Assembly: GCA_052244495.1 (NCBI GenBank)
Contig: JBQPXH010000012.1
Reading direction: 5' to 3' (one strand)
Length of the DNA stretch: 64,000 bases
Source of the DNA: Cereibacter_A sp052244495
GTDB taxonomy: Bacteria > Pseudomonadota > Alphaproteobacteria > Rhodobacterales > Rhodobacteraceae
Under the pieces are notes generated by a model, which saw nothing but the letters and a program-made list of their open reading frames with translations, made no database searches and was not told the origin of the DNA. Position numbers and translations under genes: made by a program. Position 1 is the first letter of the stretch. Every line of letters starts with the position of its first letter. Shown here in pieces: positions 8,656-17,434 of this stretch.

Positions 8656-9039
8656 GGCACCACTCCCGCTGAGGACAATCTGTCGCAGCAATACGAAGAA
8701 ATGCGGCAACATTCAATGTTCTGGTCAGCAAAGATGACCAATCCCTCTCGCGGTGGCTGCAAAAGACGGGATCGCTATGGCGCGCGCAGCGGCGGTCGCC
8801 GGCATCTCGGGCAGCCCATGACGTCCTTGCCAGATCACGGATGACCGCTTCCTGCCCGAGCAGGCCCGGCTGAGCGGATGCGCGGCCTTCCGGGCGCGCC
8901 GGCACGCCGCAGCCCAGGTCGGGGCGCTGTCACCTTCCTGAAACCGGACGGGATCATCATCCTGCGACCTTGCCGATCCTGTGCGGCGGGCCTTGCACGC
9001 GGCGTGGCGCGGACTAGGCTGAAGGTCCAGGAGAAGATC
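8656..9039. other. Intergenic region between divergent glcB and pepN
   Basis: About 384 bp between the two divergent starts. It should carry both promoters. An open frame continues upstream of each chosen start but shows no protein-like composition. I see no convincing operator, hairpin or small gene. Confidence 0.4.
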
Positions 9040-11595
9040 ATGACCGAAATGCCGATCCGCCTCGCCGATTACCTTCCCCCCAGCCATCTCGTCGATGCCG
9101 TCACCCTTACCTTCCGCCTGACTCCCGGGCAGACACGCGTGCTGTCCGAGATCCGCTTCCGGCCGAACCCGGCCCGGCCGGGCCCTCAGGACCTGCGGCT
9201 GGACGGCGAGGGGCTGACGCTTGTCGAAGCGCGCATCGACGGAGTGGCCGTGACGGCGCAGCCGGATGCGACCGGGCTGAGCCTGCCGGCCCGGATCCTG
9301 CCCAACGGCCCCTTCACCTTCGCGGCGGAAGTGGAGATCGACCCGGCCGCCAATACGGCGCTTGAGGGGCTCTACATGTCGAATGGCATGTATTGCACCC
9401 AGTGCGAGGCGGAAGGCTTCCGCAAGATCACCTTCTATCCGGACCGGCCCGACGTGATGGCCCCGTTCCGCGTGCGCATCGAAAGCGACCTGCCGGTGCT
9501 GCTGTCGAACGGCAACGAGATTGCCTCCGGGCCCGGCTGGGCCGAATGGCACGATCCCTGGCCGAAGCCCTCGTATCTTTTCGCGCTGGTGGCGGGCGAC
9601 CTCGTGGCGCACAGCTCGGGCTTCACCACGAAGTCGGGCCGGGACGTCGCGCTGAACATCTGGGTGCGCCCGGGCGACGAGGCCCGCTGCGCCTATGCGA
9701 TGGACAGCCTGATCCGCTCGATGCGCTGGGACGAGGAGACCTATGGCCGCGAATACGACCTCGACGTGTTCAACATCGTTGCCGTGGACGACTTCAACAT
9801 GGGCGCGATGGAGAACAAGGGGCTGAACATCTTCAACTCGAAGTATGTGCTGGCCCTGCCCGAGACCGCGACCGACGACGACTTCGCCCGGATCGAGGCG
9901 ATCATCGCGCATGAATACTTCCACAACTGGACCGGCAACCGGATCACCTGCCGCGACTGGTTCCAGCTCTGCCTGAAGGAGGGGCTGACGGTCTTCCGCG
10001 ACCAGCAGTTCAGCTCGGACATGCGGTCGGCCGCGGTGAAGCGGATCGAGGACGTGCTGACGCTGCGCGCCCGGCAGTTCCGCGAGGATAACGGGCCGCT
10101 GGCCCATCCCGTCCGCCCCGAGGAATACATCGAGATCAACAACTTCTACACCGCGACCGTCTACGAGAAGGGCGCCGAGGTGATCGGCATGCTCAAGCGT
10201 CTCGTCGGCGACGAGGGCTATGCCCGCGCGCTCGACCTCTATTTCCAGCGGCACGACGGAGAGGCGGCCACCATCGAGGACTGGCTGAAGGTCTTCGAGG
10301 ACGCGACGGGCCGCGACCTCTCGCAGTTCAAGCTCTGGTATTCCGAGGCCGGCACGCCTCGCCTGAAGGTCAGCGACCGTTTCGAGGACGGGCGCTACAC
10401 GCTCGAGGTCGAGCAGATGAACCCGCCGACGCCCGGCCAGCCCGTCAAGCGGCCGAAGGTCATCCCGATCGCGGTGGGGCTGCTGAACCCCAACGGCGAC
10501 GAGGTGGTGCCGACGACCGTCCTCGAGATGACCGAGCCGCGGCAGAGCTTCAGCTTCGACGGGCTGGCGAGCCGGCCGGTGCCCTCCATCCTGCGCGGCT
10601 TCTCGGCCCCCGTGGTGCTCGAGCGCGAGACCTCGCCCGAGGAACGCGCCTTCCTGCTCGCCCATGACACGGATCCGTTCAACAAGTGGGAGGCGGGCCG
10701 CGCACTGGCCAAGGACGTGCTGGCGCGGATGGTGACGGAAGGGGCACAGCCCGGGCCGGACTGGCTGGATGCGCTGGCCCGGGTGGCGGTGGACGACGCG
10801 CTCGACCCCGCGTTCCGTGCGCTGGCCCTCCGCCTGCCGGGCGAGGACGACATGGCCCAGACGCTGCATGCCGCGGGTCACGTTCCCGACCCCGCGCGCA
10901 TTCATGCCGCGCGCGAACGGATGGCGACGGCGCTGGCCGAGCGGCTCGAGCCGCTGCTCGGCCCGCTCATCGAGGCGCTGGCAGAGCCCGGTCCCTTCTC
11001 GCCCGAGGCGCGGGCCGCGGGGCGGCGCGCCCTGAGGCTGGCCGCGCTTGCGCTCGTCACCCGCCGCGATGGCGGCGCGCAGGCCGAGGCCGCCTTCCGC
11101 GCCGCGAACAACATGACGGAGGAGGTGGGCGCCCTCGGCTGCCTCCTCGAGATCGGGCGCGGACAGGAGGAACTCGGCCTTTTCGAGACGCGCTGGGGAC
11201 GCGACCGGCTGGTGATGGACAAGTGGTTCTCGATGCAGATCCTGCATGCCGCGCCGGAGCAGACCGCGGCGACCGTCGAGCGGCTGACGGCACATCCGGC
11301 CTTCGACTGGAAGAACCCCAACCGCTTCCGCTCGGTCATCGGGGCGCTGTCGGCGAACCACGCGGGCTTCCACCATGTCTCGGGCGCGGGATACCGGCTG
11401 CTGGCCGACTGGCTGATCCGGCTCGATCCGCTCAATCCGCAAACGGCCGCGCGCATGTCGACCGCCTTCGAGACCTGGGCGCGCTATGACGTCGACCGGC
11501 AGACCATGATCCTGACCGAGCTCGACCGGATCCTTGGGACCGGCGGCCTGAGCCGTGATCTAGGCGAGATGGCAGGGCGGATGAGGCACGGATGA
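9040..11595 (+). CDS. pepN: Aminopeptidase N (M1 family)
   Basis: Zinc aminopeptidase that trims N-terminal residues from peptides in the cytoplasm. 851 residues, close to the E. coli length. The substrate motif GAMENKG is near residue 255. The zinc motif HEYFHNWTG near 291 is followed by KEGLTVF, which supplies the third ligand (HExxH-x18-E). The start at 9040 (MTEMPIRLADY) has AGGAG six bases upstream; an upstream in-frame start at 8878 would add 54 arginine-rich residues not seen in the family. No signal peptide. It stands alone, with the acyltransferase gene starting about 130 bp downstream. Confidence 0.96.
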   Translation: MTEMPIRLADYLPPSHLVDAVTLTFRLTPGQTRVLSEIRFRPNPARPGPQDLRLDGEGLTLVEARIDGVAVTAQPDATGLSLPARILPNGPFTFAAEVEIDPAANTALEGLYMSNGMYCTQCEAEGFRKITFYPDRPDVMAPFRVRIESDLPVLLSNGNEIASGPGWAEWHDPWPKPSYLFALVAGDLVAHSSGFTTKSGRDVALNIWVRPGDEARCAYAMDSLIRSMRWDEETYGREYDLDVFNIVAVDDFNMGAMENKGLNIFNSKYVLALPETATDDDFARIEAIIAHEYFHNWTGNRITCRDWFQLCLKEGLTVFRDQQFSSDMRSAAVKRIEDVLTLRARQFREDNGPLAHPVRPEEYIEINNFYTATVYEKGAEVIGMLKRLVGDEGYARALDLYFQRHDGEAATIEDWLKVFEDATGRDLSQFKLWYSEAGTPRLKVSDRFEDGRYTLEVEQMNPPTPGQPVKRPKVIPIAVGLLNPNGDEVVPTTVLEMTEPRQSFSFDGLASRPVPSILRGFSAPVVLERETSPEERAFLLAHDTDPFNKWEAGRALAKDVLARMVTEGAQPGPDWLDALARVAVDDALDPAFRALALRLPGEDDMAQTLHAAGHVPDPARIHAARERMATALAERLEPLLGPLIEALAEPGPFSPEARAAGRRALRLAALALVTRRDGGAQAEAAFRAANNMTEEVGALGCLLEIGRGQEELGLFETRWGRDRLVMDKWFSMQILHAAPEQTAATVERLTAHPAFDWKNPNRFRSVIGALSANHAGFHHVSGAGYRLLADWLIRLDPLNPQTAARMSTAFETWARYDVDRQTMILTELDRILGTGGLSRDLGEMAGRMRHG

Positions 11596-11726
11596 GGGAG
11601 GGGAACCTTGGGCCGAAACGGGCGTTCTGACAGGCGGATGACCGCCGAGAGCGAAGGGATGCGAAGGCCGGCGCTTGCCGACGGAACGGACCCTGCCTCA
11701 TGTCACGCGAGAGCTGGAGGCCCGTG

Positions 11727-12611
11727 ATGTCGCGCATGATGCAGTCCCGAATCGATCCCCTCATCGAGGAACGCGCGCCGTGGCTTTTCTCGGGCAGGCC
11801 GCATCACGAACTGTCGCGGAGGGTGCTGACCCGCGTTCTGGGCTACCACAAGACTGTCGAGATCGGCGAGCGGCTGCAGGACGACGCCACGCCCGACATC
11901 ATGCGCCGCGTGGCCGAGATGATCGCCCGCGACGTCGAGGCGACGGGCCTCGAGAACCTGCCGCGCAACGGGCCGGCGCTCGTCGTCTGCAATCATCCGA
12001 CCGGCATCGCTGACGGGGTGATCCTGCACCATGTCCTCGCGCCGCTGCGGCCCGACCTTTTCTTCTACGCCAACCGCGACATCCTGCGGGTGCTGCCGCA
12101 GATGGAAAACCTGATCTGCCCGGTGGAGTGGCGGCAGGAGAAGCGGAGCCACCAGAAGACGCGCGAGACAATGGACTACACCCGTCGTGCCATCGAGGCG
12201 GGGCGGCTCGGGGTGATCTTCCCCTCGGGGCGGCTGGCCAAGCGGACGGGGCTGAAGCTGATGGAGCGGCCCTGGATGGCCTCGGCCGCCATGATCGCGC
12301 GCAAGTTCGACCTGCCGGTGGTGCCGGTGAACATCCGCGCACGCAACTCGACGCTGTTCTACCTCTTCGACCTGATCCATCCGACGCTGCGCGACATCAC
12401 GCTTTTCCACGAGGTGCTGAACAAGCACCGCCAGCCGTTCCGCATCACGATGGGCCGGCCCATCCCGGCCGAGCGGCTGCCCTCGAAATCCGAGGAGGGC
12501 ATCGAGATGCTGCGCGAGGCGACGCTTGCGCTCGGCGGCCAGTATTCGCCGGCAGTGAGCATCCTGCAGATGACGAGCCTGCGCGGAGCGCTCCGCTACG
12601 CACGGGGATAG
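11727..12611 (+). CDS. PlsC-type lysophospholipid acyltransferase family protein
   Basis: Member of the glycerophosphate acyltransferase superfamily, expected to transfer a fatty acyl chain to a lysolipid-like acceptor at the inner membrane. About 294 residues. Motif I is NHPTGIADG (the H-x4-D charge relay) near residue 91. Motif III is in the FPSGR segment near 165, followed by PVVPVNIRARN. I chose the ATG at 11727 because GGAGG lies six bases upstream; the ATG at 11700 lacks a site and would add nine residues. The subfamily resembles those related to ornithine-lipid or hemolysin-associated acyltransferases, so the exact acceptor is not clear. Possibly co-transcribed with the HisC-like gene downstream. 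Confidence 0.85.
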   Translation: MSRMMQSRIDPLIEERAPWLFSGRPHHELSRRVLTRVLGYHKTVEIGERLQDDATPDIMRRVAEMIARDVEATGLENLPRNGPALVVCNHPTGIADGVILHHVLAPLRPDLFFYANRDILRVLPQMENLICPVEWRQEKRSHQKTRETMDYTRRAIEAGRLGVIFPSGRLAKRTGLKLMERPWMASAAMIARKFDLPVVPVNIRARNSTLFYLFDLIHPTLRDITLFHEVLNKHRQPFRITMGRPIPAERLPSKSEEGIEMLREATLALGGQYSPAVSILQMTSLRGALRYARG

Positions 12612-12795
12612 GAGCCCGGCCTTTCGACAGACAGCCTGAGCGACGCCACGCAGTTGCGATCCGCACGAGGATGAGAGCGCCGGCGGCCGTGCCCCCGGCG
12701 GGCTGCTCGCGTCTTTCTTGTCGCGGCTGTGGTCGCTCGCGCGCCATGGAGGCGGCTCTTGCGCCGGCATGCGGGATGGCGTTCAACTCGGCGCC

Positions 12796-13899
12796 ATGAC
12801 CGGACCTCGTTACACCCCGCTCGTCACGAGCCTGCCCGCCACCGTTCCCTTCGTCGGCCCGGAAACGCAGGAGCGCGCGCGCGGCCGTCCGTTCCGTGCA
12901 CGCCTCGGCGCCAATGAGAGCCTCTTCGGTCCTTCGCCCCGGGCGGTGGCCGCCATGACGCTCGCCGCGTCCGACGTGTGGATGTATGGCGACCCCGAGA
13001 TCCACGAACTCCGCCATGCGATTGCCGCCCATCACGGCGTGGCGCCGGATCAGGTGACGGTGGGCGAGGGGATCGACGGGCTGCTGGGTCTGCTCGTCCG
13101 GCTGCTCGTGACGGAAGGCGATCCCGTGGTGACCTCGGAGGGCGCCTATCCGACCTTTGCCTTTCACGTCTCAGGCTTCGGTGGCGCGCTCCACAAGGTG
13201 CCCTACGGCGGCGATCATGAGGATCCCGAGGCGCTGGTGGCGCGGGCACGGGAGGTCGGGGCGAAGATCCTCTACATCGCCAATCCGGACAATCCGATGG
13301 GCTCGCACCACCCGGCCGCCACGATCCGGGCGATGATCGAGGCGATGCCGGACGGGACGCTGCTCGCGCTCGACGAGGCCTATGTGGAACTCGCCCCCGA
13401 CGGCACCGAGGCCGAGATCGACCCGGAGGATCCGCGCGTGATCCGCTTCCGCACCTTCTCGAAAGGCTATGGCATGGCGGGCCTGCGGGTGGGATATGCC
13501 ATCGGTGCGCGCGGTCTGATTGCGGCCTTTGACCGTGTGCGCAACCATTTCGGCGTGGGACGCATCGCGCAGGCCGGTGCCCTTGCCGCGCTCGAGGATC
13601 AGGACTGGCTGGCGCAGGTGCGTGCGCAGGTCGTGCTTGCCCGCGACGAGATCGCCCGGATCGCGCGCGATTGCGGGCTGAAGCCGCTGCCCTCGGCCAC
13701 GAATTTCGTCACCATCGACTGCGGTCGCGACGGAACCTTCGCCCGGGCGGTGTTGAAGGAGTTGTCGGAGCGCGACATCTTCGTGCGGATGCCCTTCGTC
13801 GCACCCCACGACCGCTGCATCCGGATCAGCTGCGGCCGCGCGGTCGACCTTGAGGCACTGGCACTCGCGCTGCCCGAGGCGCTTGCCGCAGCTGGCTGA
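12796..13899 (+). CDS. HisC-like PLP-dependent aminotransferase
   Basis: Fold-type I aminotransferase of the histidinol-phosphate family. 367 residues. The PLP pocket is shown by ANPDNPMGS, LDEAYVEL and the Schiff-base lysine in FSKGYGMAGLRVGYA near residue 222. It may act on histidinol phosphate or on aromatic amino acids; no other his gene is nearby, so this is more likely a broad-specificity paralog. Start choice is uncertain: the ATG at 12796 (MTGPRYTPL) gives the family-like N-terminus but has a weak binding site; ATGs at 12718 and 12769 are in frame upstream. A short palindromic hairpin lies about 30 bp past the stop. Confidence 0.85.
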   Translation: MTGPRYTPLVTSLPATVPFVGPETQERARGRPFRARLGANESLFGPSPRAVAAMTLAASDVWMYGDPEIHELRHAIAAHHGVAPDQVTVGEGIDGLLGLLVRLLVTEGDPVVTSEGAYPTFAFHVSGFGGALHKVPYGGDHEDPEALVARAREVGAKILYIANPDNPMGSHHPAATIRAMIEAMPDGTLLALDEAYVELAPDGTEAEIDPEDPRVIRFRTFSKGYGMAGLRVGYAIGARGLIAAFDRVRNHFGVGRIAQAGALAALEDQDWLAQVRAQVVLARDEIARIARDCGLKPLPSATNFVTIDCGRDGTFARAVLKELSERDIFVRMPFVAPHDRCIRISCGRAVDLEALALALPEALAAAG

Positions 13900-14070
13900 A
13901 CCCGCTGCGGCGTCAGGCTCCGGTTGCAGGCCATCCCCGAGGGGGGATGACGCCCTTGCGTGTCGCCGGCTGCCTGCGCGGCGCAGTAGCACGTCGCGGC
14001 TCGGTCCCCTACGGTTCCCGCAAGGCAAGGCCCCTTCCGGTGGAACTGCCGGGCTGCGCTTGCATGACGC

Positions 14071-14520
14071 CTATTCGGCCGCGAGGCCGCCGCCGCGGGC
14101 AGGCCCGACCGTCGGTGCATGGCCCTGCGGTGCCTTCGCCGAAAGGGCCCGGACCCCACCCTTCACGCGGGGATTGAGCGTGGCCGCCAGTTGCGCCTGC
14201 GTGGTCGCGCGTTCGGGCCGGAAGAAGGCGGGAAGGTCGGGCGGGAGCCCCTCTTCGTCGACTTGCGACCCCGCAGAGGAGACCTCTTCGACCGACCGCC
14301 GGAAGATCAGCAGGTTCTGGTAAGTGGTCGTCTTGCCGGTGAAACCCGCGCGCTCCTCGCAGGGCAGGGTTTCGGCGCGCATGTATTCCCAGCCGTCGCG
14401 GCCGAGTTCGTTCATCACCTGCGTGAGGGAATGGGCGAACCTGTCCGAGGGCGTCTTCAGCCCCTTCACCTTCTCGCCTTTCCGCGGTGCGGGAACCACC
14501 TTGTATTCGAATCGGGTCAT
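14071..14520 (-). CDS. DUF4177 domain protein
   Basis: 149 residues, function unknown. The N-terminal half carries the DUF4177 pattern: FEYKVVPAP at the start, then MNELGRDGWEYMRAETLP near 36-53 and a strand ending NLLIFRR near 69-75. The C-terminal half is low-complexity, rich in Ala, Pro and Gly, and looks disordered. The ATG at 14520 is clear. No partner gene is suggested by the context: it lies between a plus-strand aminotransferase and minus-strand gatB, 226 bp downstream of the gatB stop and beyond its terminator. Confidence 0.85.
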   Translation of the reverse strand: MTRFEYKVVPAPRKGEKVKGLKTPSDRFAHSLTQVMNELGRDGWEYMRAETLPCEERAGFTGKTTTYQNLLIFRRSVEEVSSAGSQVDEEGLPPDLPAFFRPERATTQAQLAATLNPRVKGGVRALSAKAPQGHAPTVGPARGGGLAAE

Positions 14521-14703
14521 GATCTGAAATTCTCGCTGACTATCAGGCGAGTCTAGGACAGATCACGCAGTTGCCAAGAGCCAAGGACCGGCCCTGCAGT
14601 CCACCGCGCGGCGAATGGCCGAGCGCGAAGGGAGGAGTGGCTGGCACCCCTTCCGGCTGAAAGGTCAATCCTGCGCCGAAAGGCGAGGTGTTTCGGTCAA
14701 GAA

Positions 14704-14740
14704 CGGGCAGTGCGGAGCATCTCGTGCACCGCACTGCCCG
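14704..14740 (-). terminator. Probable intrinsic terminator of gatB
   Basis: A perfect 12-bp inverted repeat (CGGGCAGTGCGG and its complement) with a 13-base loop sits 7 bp past the gatB stop. Reading the minus strand, the stem is followed by TTCTTGA, a short weak T run. This fits a factor-independent terminator. Confidence 0.7.
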
Positions 14741-14746
14741 TGTGGA

Positions 14747-16258
14747 TCAAAGGCCCAGCTTGCGCGCCACGATCTCGTTCACGGCGGCCGGATTGGCCTT
14801 GCCGCCGGAGGCCTTGATCACCTGTCCCACAAACCAGCCGGCGAGCTTCGGGTTGGCCTTGGCCTTCTCGACCTGCGCAGGGTTGGCCGCGATGATCTCG
14901 TCGACGGCCGCCTCGATGGCGCCGGTGTCGGTCACCTGCTTCATGCCGCGCGCGGCGGCCACTTCGGCCGGATCGCCGCCCTCGGTCCAGATGATCTCGA
15001 ACAGGTCCTTGGCCATCTTGCCCGAGATCTCGCCCGAGGCCATCAGGTCCAGCACGCCGCCCAGTTGCACCGCGCTGACGGGGGTCTCGGCGATGCCGAG
15101 CCCCTGCTTGTTCAGCCGCCCGAAGAGTTCGTTGATCACCCAGTTTGCGGCCTGCTTGCCGTCGCGACCGCGGGCGACCTCCTCGAAATAGGCCGCGGCG
15201 TCGAGTTCGGCCGTCAGCACGTTGGCGTCGTAATCGGTCACGCCGTAATCGGCCATGAAGCGCGCCTTCTTGGCGTCCGGCAGTTCCGGCATCGAGGCGG
15301 CGATGTCGTCCACCCAGGCCTGTTCGATCTCGAGCGGCAGCAGGTCGGGATCGGGGAAGTAGCGGTAATCATGCGCCTCTTCCTTCGACCGCATCGACCG
15401 GGTTTCGCCCTTGTCGGGATCGTAGAGGCGGGTTTCCTGCACCACCTTGCCGCCATCCTCGAGGACCGCGATCTGGCGGCGCGCCTCGTAGTCGATGGCC
15501 TGCTGGATGAAGCGCATGGAGTTCATGTTCTTGATCTCGCAGCGGGTGCCGAGATGCGAGAAATCCTGCGTCGCCTGATAGCGCTCGTAGTCGCCCGGAC
15601 GGCAGACCGAGACGTTCACATCCGCGCGCAGGTTGCCGTTCTGCATGTTGCCGTCGCAGGTGCCGAGGTAGCGCAGGATCTGGCGCAGCTTCGCGACATA
15701 GGCCGCGGCCTCCTCGGGTCCGCGAATGTCGGGGCGGCTCACGATCTCCATCAGCGCGACGCCGGTGCGGTTGAAGTCCACGAAGGACAGGTTCGGGTCC
15801 ATGTCGTGGATCGACTTGCCCGCGTCCTGCTCGAGGTGGATGCGCTCGATCCGCACGAGCCGCGCGACGCCGGGGGCCATCTCGACCAGCACCTCGCCCT
15901 CGCCCACGATGGGGTGGTAGAGCTGGCTGATCTGGTAGCCTTGCGGCAGGTCCGGGTAGAAGTAGTTCTTGCGATCGAAGGCCGAGGTCAGGTTGATCTG
16001 CGCCTTGAGGCCAAGGCCGGTGCGCACCGCCTGCGCCACGCAGAAGTCGTTGATGACCGGCAGCATCCCCGGCATCGCGCAATCCACGAAGGAGACGTTC
16101 GAGTTCGGCTCGGCCCCGAAAGTGGTCGAGGCGCCCGAGAAGAGCTTGGCATTCGACGAGACCTGGGCGTGGATCTCCATGCCGATCACCAGCTCCCAGT
16201 CGTGTTTCGCCCCGGCGATCACCTTGGGCTTGGGGGCTTCGTAGGTCAGGTCGAGCAT
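14747..16258 (-). CDS. gatB: Aspartyl/glutamyl-tRNA amidotransferase subunit B
   Basis: Subunit of GatCAB, which converts misacylated Glu-tRNA(Gln) and Asp-tRNA(Asn) to the amide forms. 503 residues. GatB landmarks include IGMEIHAQV near 25, the FYPDLPQGYQISQ segment, LMEIVSRPDI, CEIKNMNSMRFI and a C-terminal YqeY-like tail domain ending VNEIVARKLGL. The start at 16258 is supported by GGAGGTGTCCC. gatA and gatC are not adjacent. With gltX also in the window, the organism likely makes Gln-tRNA through the indirect route, though absence of glnS cannot be judged here. Confidence 0.97.
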   Translation of the reverse strand: MLDLTYEAPKPKVIAGAKHDWELVIGMEIHAQVSSNAKLFSGASTTFGAEPNSNVSFVDCAMPGMLPVINDFCVAQAVRTGLGLKAQINLTSAFDRKNYFYPDLPQGYQISQLYHPIVGEGEVLVEMAPGVARLVRIERIHLEQDAGKSIHDMDPNLSFVDFNRTGVALMEIVSRPDIRGPEEAAAYVAKLRQILRYLGTCDGNMQNGNLRADVNVSVCRPGDYERYQATQDFSHLGTRCEIKNMNSMRFIQQAIDYEARRQIAVLEDGGKVVQETRLYDPDKGETRSMRSKEEAHDYRYFPDPDLLPLEIEQAWVDDIAASMPELPDAKKARFMADYGVTDYDANVLTAELDAAAYFEEVARGRDGKQAANWVINELFGRLNKQGLGIAETPVSAVQLGGVLDLMASGEISGKMAKDLFEIIWTEGGDPAEVAAARGMKQVTDTGAIEAAVDEIIAANPAQVEKAKANPKLAGWFVGQVIKASGGKANPAAVNEIVARKLGL

Positions 16259-16424
16259 GGGACACCTCCGGTCGATGGGCGTTTCTAGGCGGGGAACCGC
16301 CAGAGGGCAAGGGAGGGGCGGGCGGAGTCTCGCCGATATCCGCAAGGTCGGGTTGCCAGAATCCGCCGTCCGCCGGCACAACCTCCGGGCCGCAGTGTGA
16401 GGCGGTGCAACACGAGGTTGTCGG

Positions 16425-17021
16425 ATGAAGATCCGAATGGTCCTGATCGGTCTGATGCTCGCCCTGCCCGTATCCTGCGGCGAAGCACGGCCCACTTCGG
16501 AAGTCCGCAACTTCCTGCCCGTCATGCGGTGGGATCACCGACCCGAAGCGAAGATCTGGACCGAGCGGACACTGCTCGCCGTCGAGCAGCGCGACGACTT
16601 CCTGACCGACACCGTTCCGCAGGACATCGGCACCTGGTGCCCCGGTTATCCCGACGCCACGCCGGAAGAGCGCCGCGCCTTCTGGACCGGCATCCTGTCG
16701 GCGCTGGCCAAGCACGAGAGCACGTGGAACCCGGTCGCCTCGGGTGGCGGCGGCCGCTGGATCGGCCTGACGCAGATCGCGCCTCAGACCGCCCGTGCCT
16801 ACGGCTGCCGCGCGCAAAGCGCCGGTGAGTTGAAGGACGGCGCGCTGAACCTCTCCTGCGCGGTGCGGATCGCCGCCAGGCAGGTCGGGCGCGACGGCAT
16901 GGTGGCGGGCAACGGCCGGCTCGGCCTCGGGCGCGACTGGGCGCCGTTCCGCAACGCCTCGAAGCGCGCCGAGATGGCCGCCTGGACCCGCGCACAGCCC
17001 TACTGCCAGGTCAAGAGCTGA
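16425..17021 (+). CDS. Lytic transglycosylase SLT-domain protein
   Basis: Peptidoglycan-cleaving muramidase-like enzyme of 198 residues. The N-terminal hydrophobic stretch (residues 5-17) ends in PVSCGE, which could be a weak lipobox with C18, or a normal signal peptide. The SLT domain begins near 85: catalytic glutamate E98 in KHEST, then GLTQIAP at 114-120. Pairs of cysteines (C72, C128, C144) suggest disulfides and periplasmic location. The product is small and contains little besides the catalytic core. It is convergent with the DUF1992 gene, with only four bases between their stops. Confidence 0.85.
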   Translation: MKIRMVLIGLMLALPVSCGEARPTSEVRNFLPVMRWDHRPEAKIWTERTLLAVEQRDDFLTDTVPQDIGTWCPGYPDATPEERRAFWTGILSALAKHESTWNPVASGGGGRWIGLTQIAPQTARAYGCRAQSAGELKDGALNLSCAVRIAARQVGRDGMVAGNGRLGLGRDWAPFRNASKRAEMAAWTRAQPYCQVKS

Positions 17022-17025
17022 GGAC

Positions 17026-17358
17026 TTAGCCGCGCAGGAAGCGGCGGCGCGCCTCCTCGGCCATCGCCTGCCGCATCTCGATGCGCGCCAGTTCCGACAT
17101 CGCCGCGCGCCGTTCCTCGGGATCGGTGATCTCCGCCAGACGCGCGCGCTGAGCAGTGGCCTGCTTCTTCAGGACGATTTCCTCGGGCAGCACGCCCGCT
17201 TCGGCCATGATGCGGAAGCCGATCGCCTCGCCAGGGGTGGTGAAAGCCTCCGAGGGCCGCTCGGGAAACGGGCGTCCCTCACCCGACAGCCCCGAGAGCT
17301 TGCCCTCGGCCCGGGCCTTGAGCATCCGGCGTTCCGCGATCCGGTCGAGCCACCCCAT
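17026..17358 (-). CDS. DUF1992 (DnaJ homolog subfamily C28-like) domain protein
   Basis: 110 residues, function unknown. It matches the DUF1992 family, named for similarity to a conserved domain of eukaryotic DNAJC28. WLDRIAERR near the start, LSGEGRPFP near 24-33 and EEIVLKKQ near 59-66 are the core. No J domain or HPD is present. I prefer the ATG at 17358 because GGAGG sits five bases upstream; the ATG at 17370 is four codons earlier. It lies 76 bp downstream of valS on the same strand, so it may share the valS transcript. Confidence 0.82.
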   Translation of the reverse strand: MGWLDRIAERRMLKARAEGKLSGLSGEGRPFPERPSEAFTTPGEAIGFRIMAEAGVLPEEIVLKKQATAQRARLAEITDPEERRAAMSELARIEMRQAMAEEARRRFLRG

Positions 17359-17434
17359 CCGCGCCTCCATCGGGTCCGAGACGGCTTTCCGGCCCCGCTT
17401 GGGGCAGGGGCGGCGCCGCCCCTGCCGGTCGTCC

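Noticed and set aside
8725..11442. 905-codon frame opposite pepN
   Set aside because: Shadow; pepN has clear catalytic motifs.
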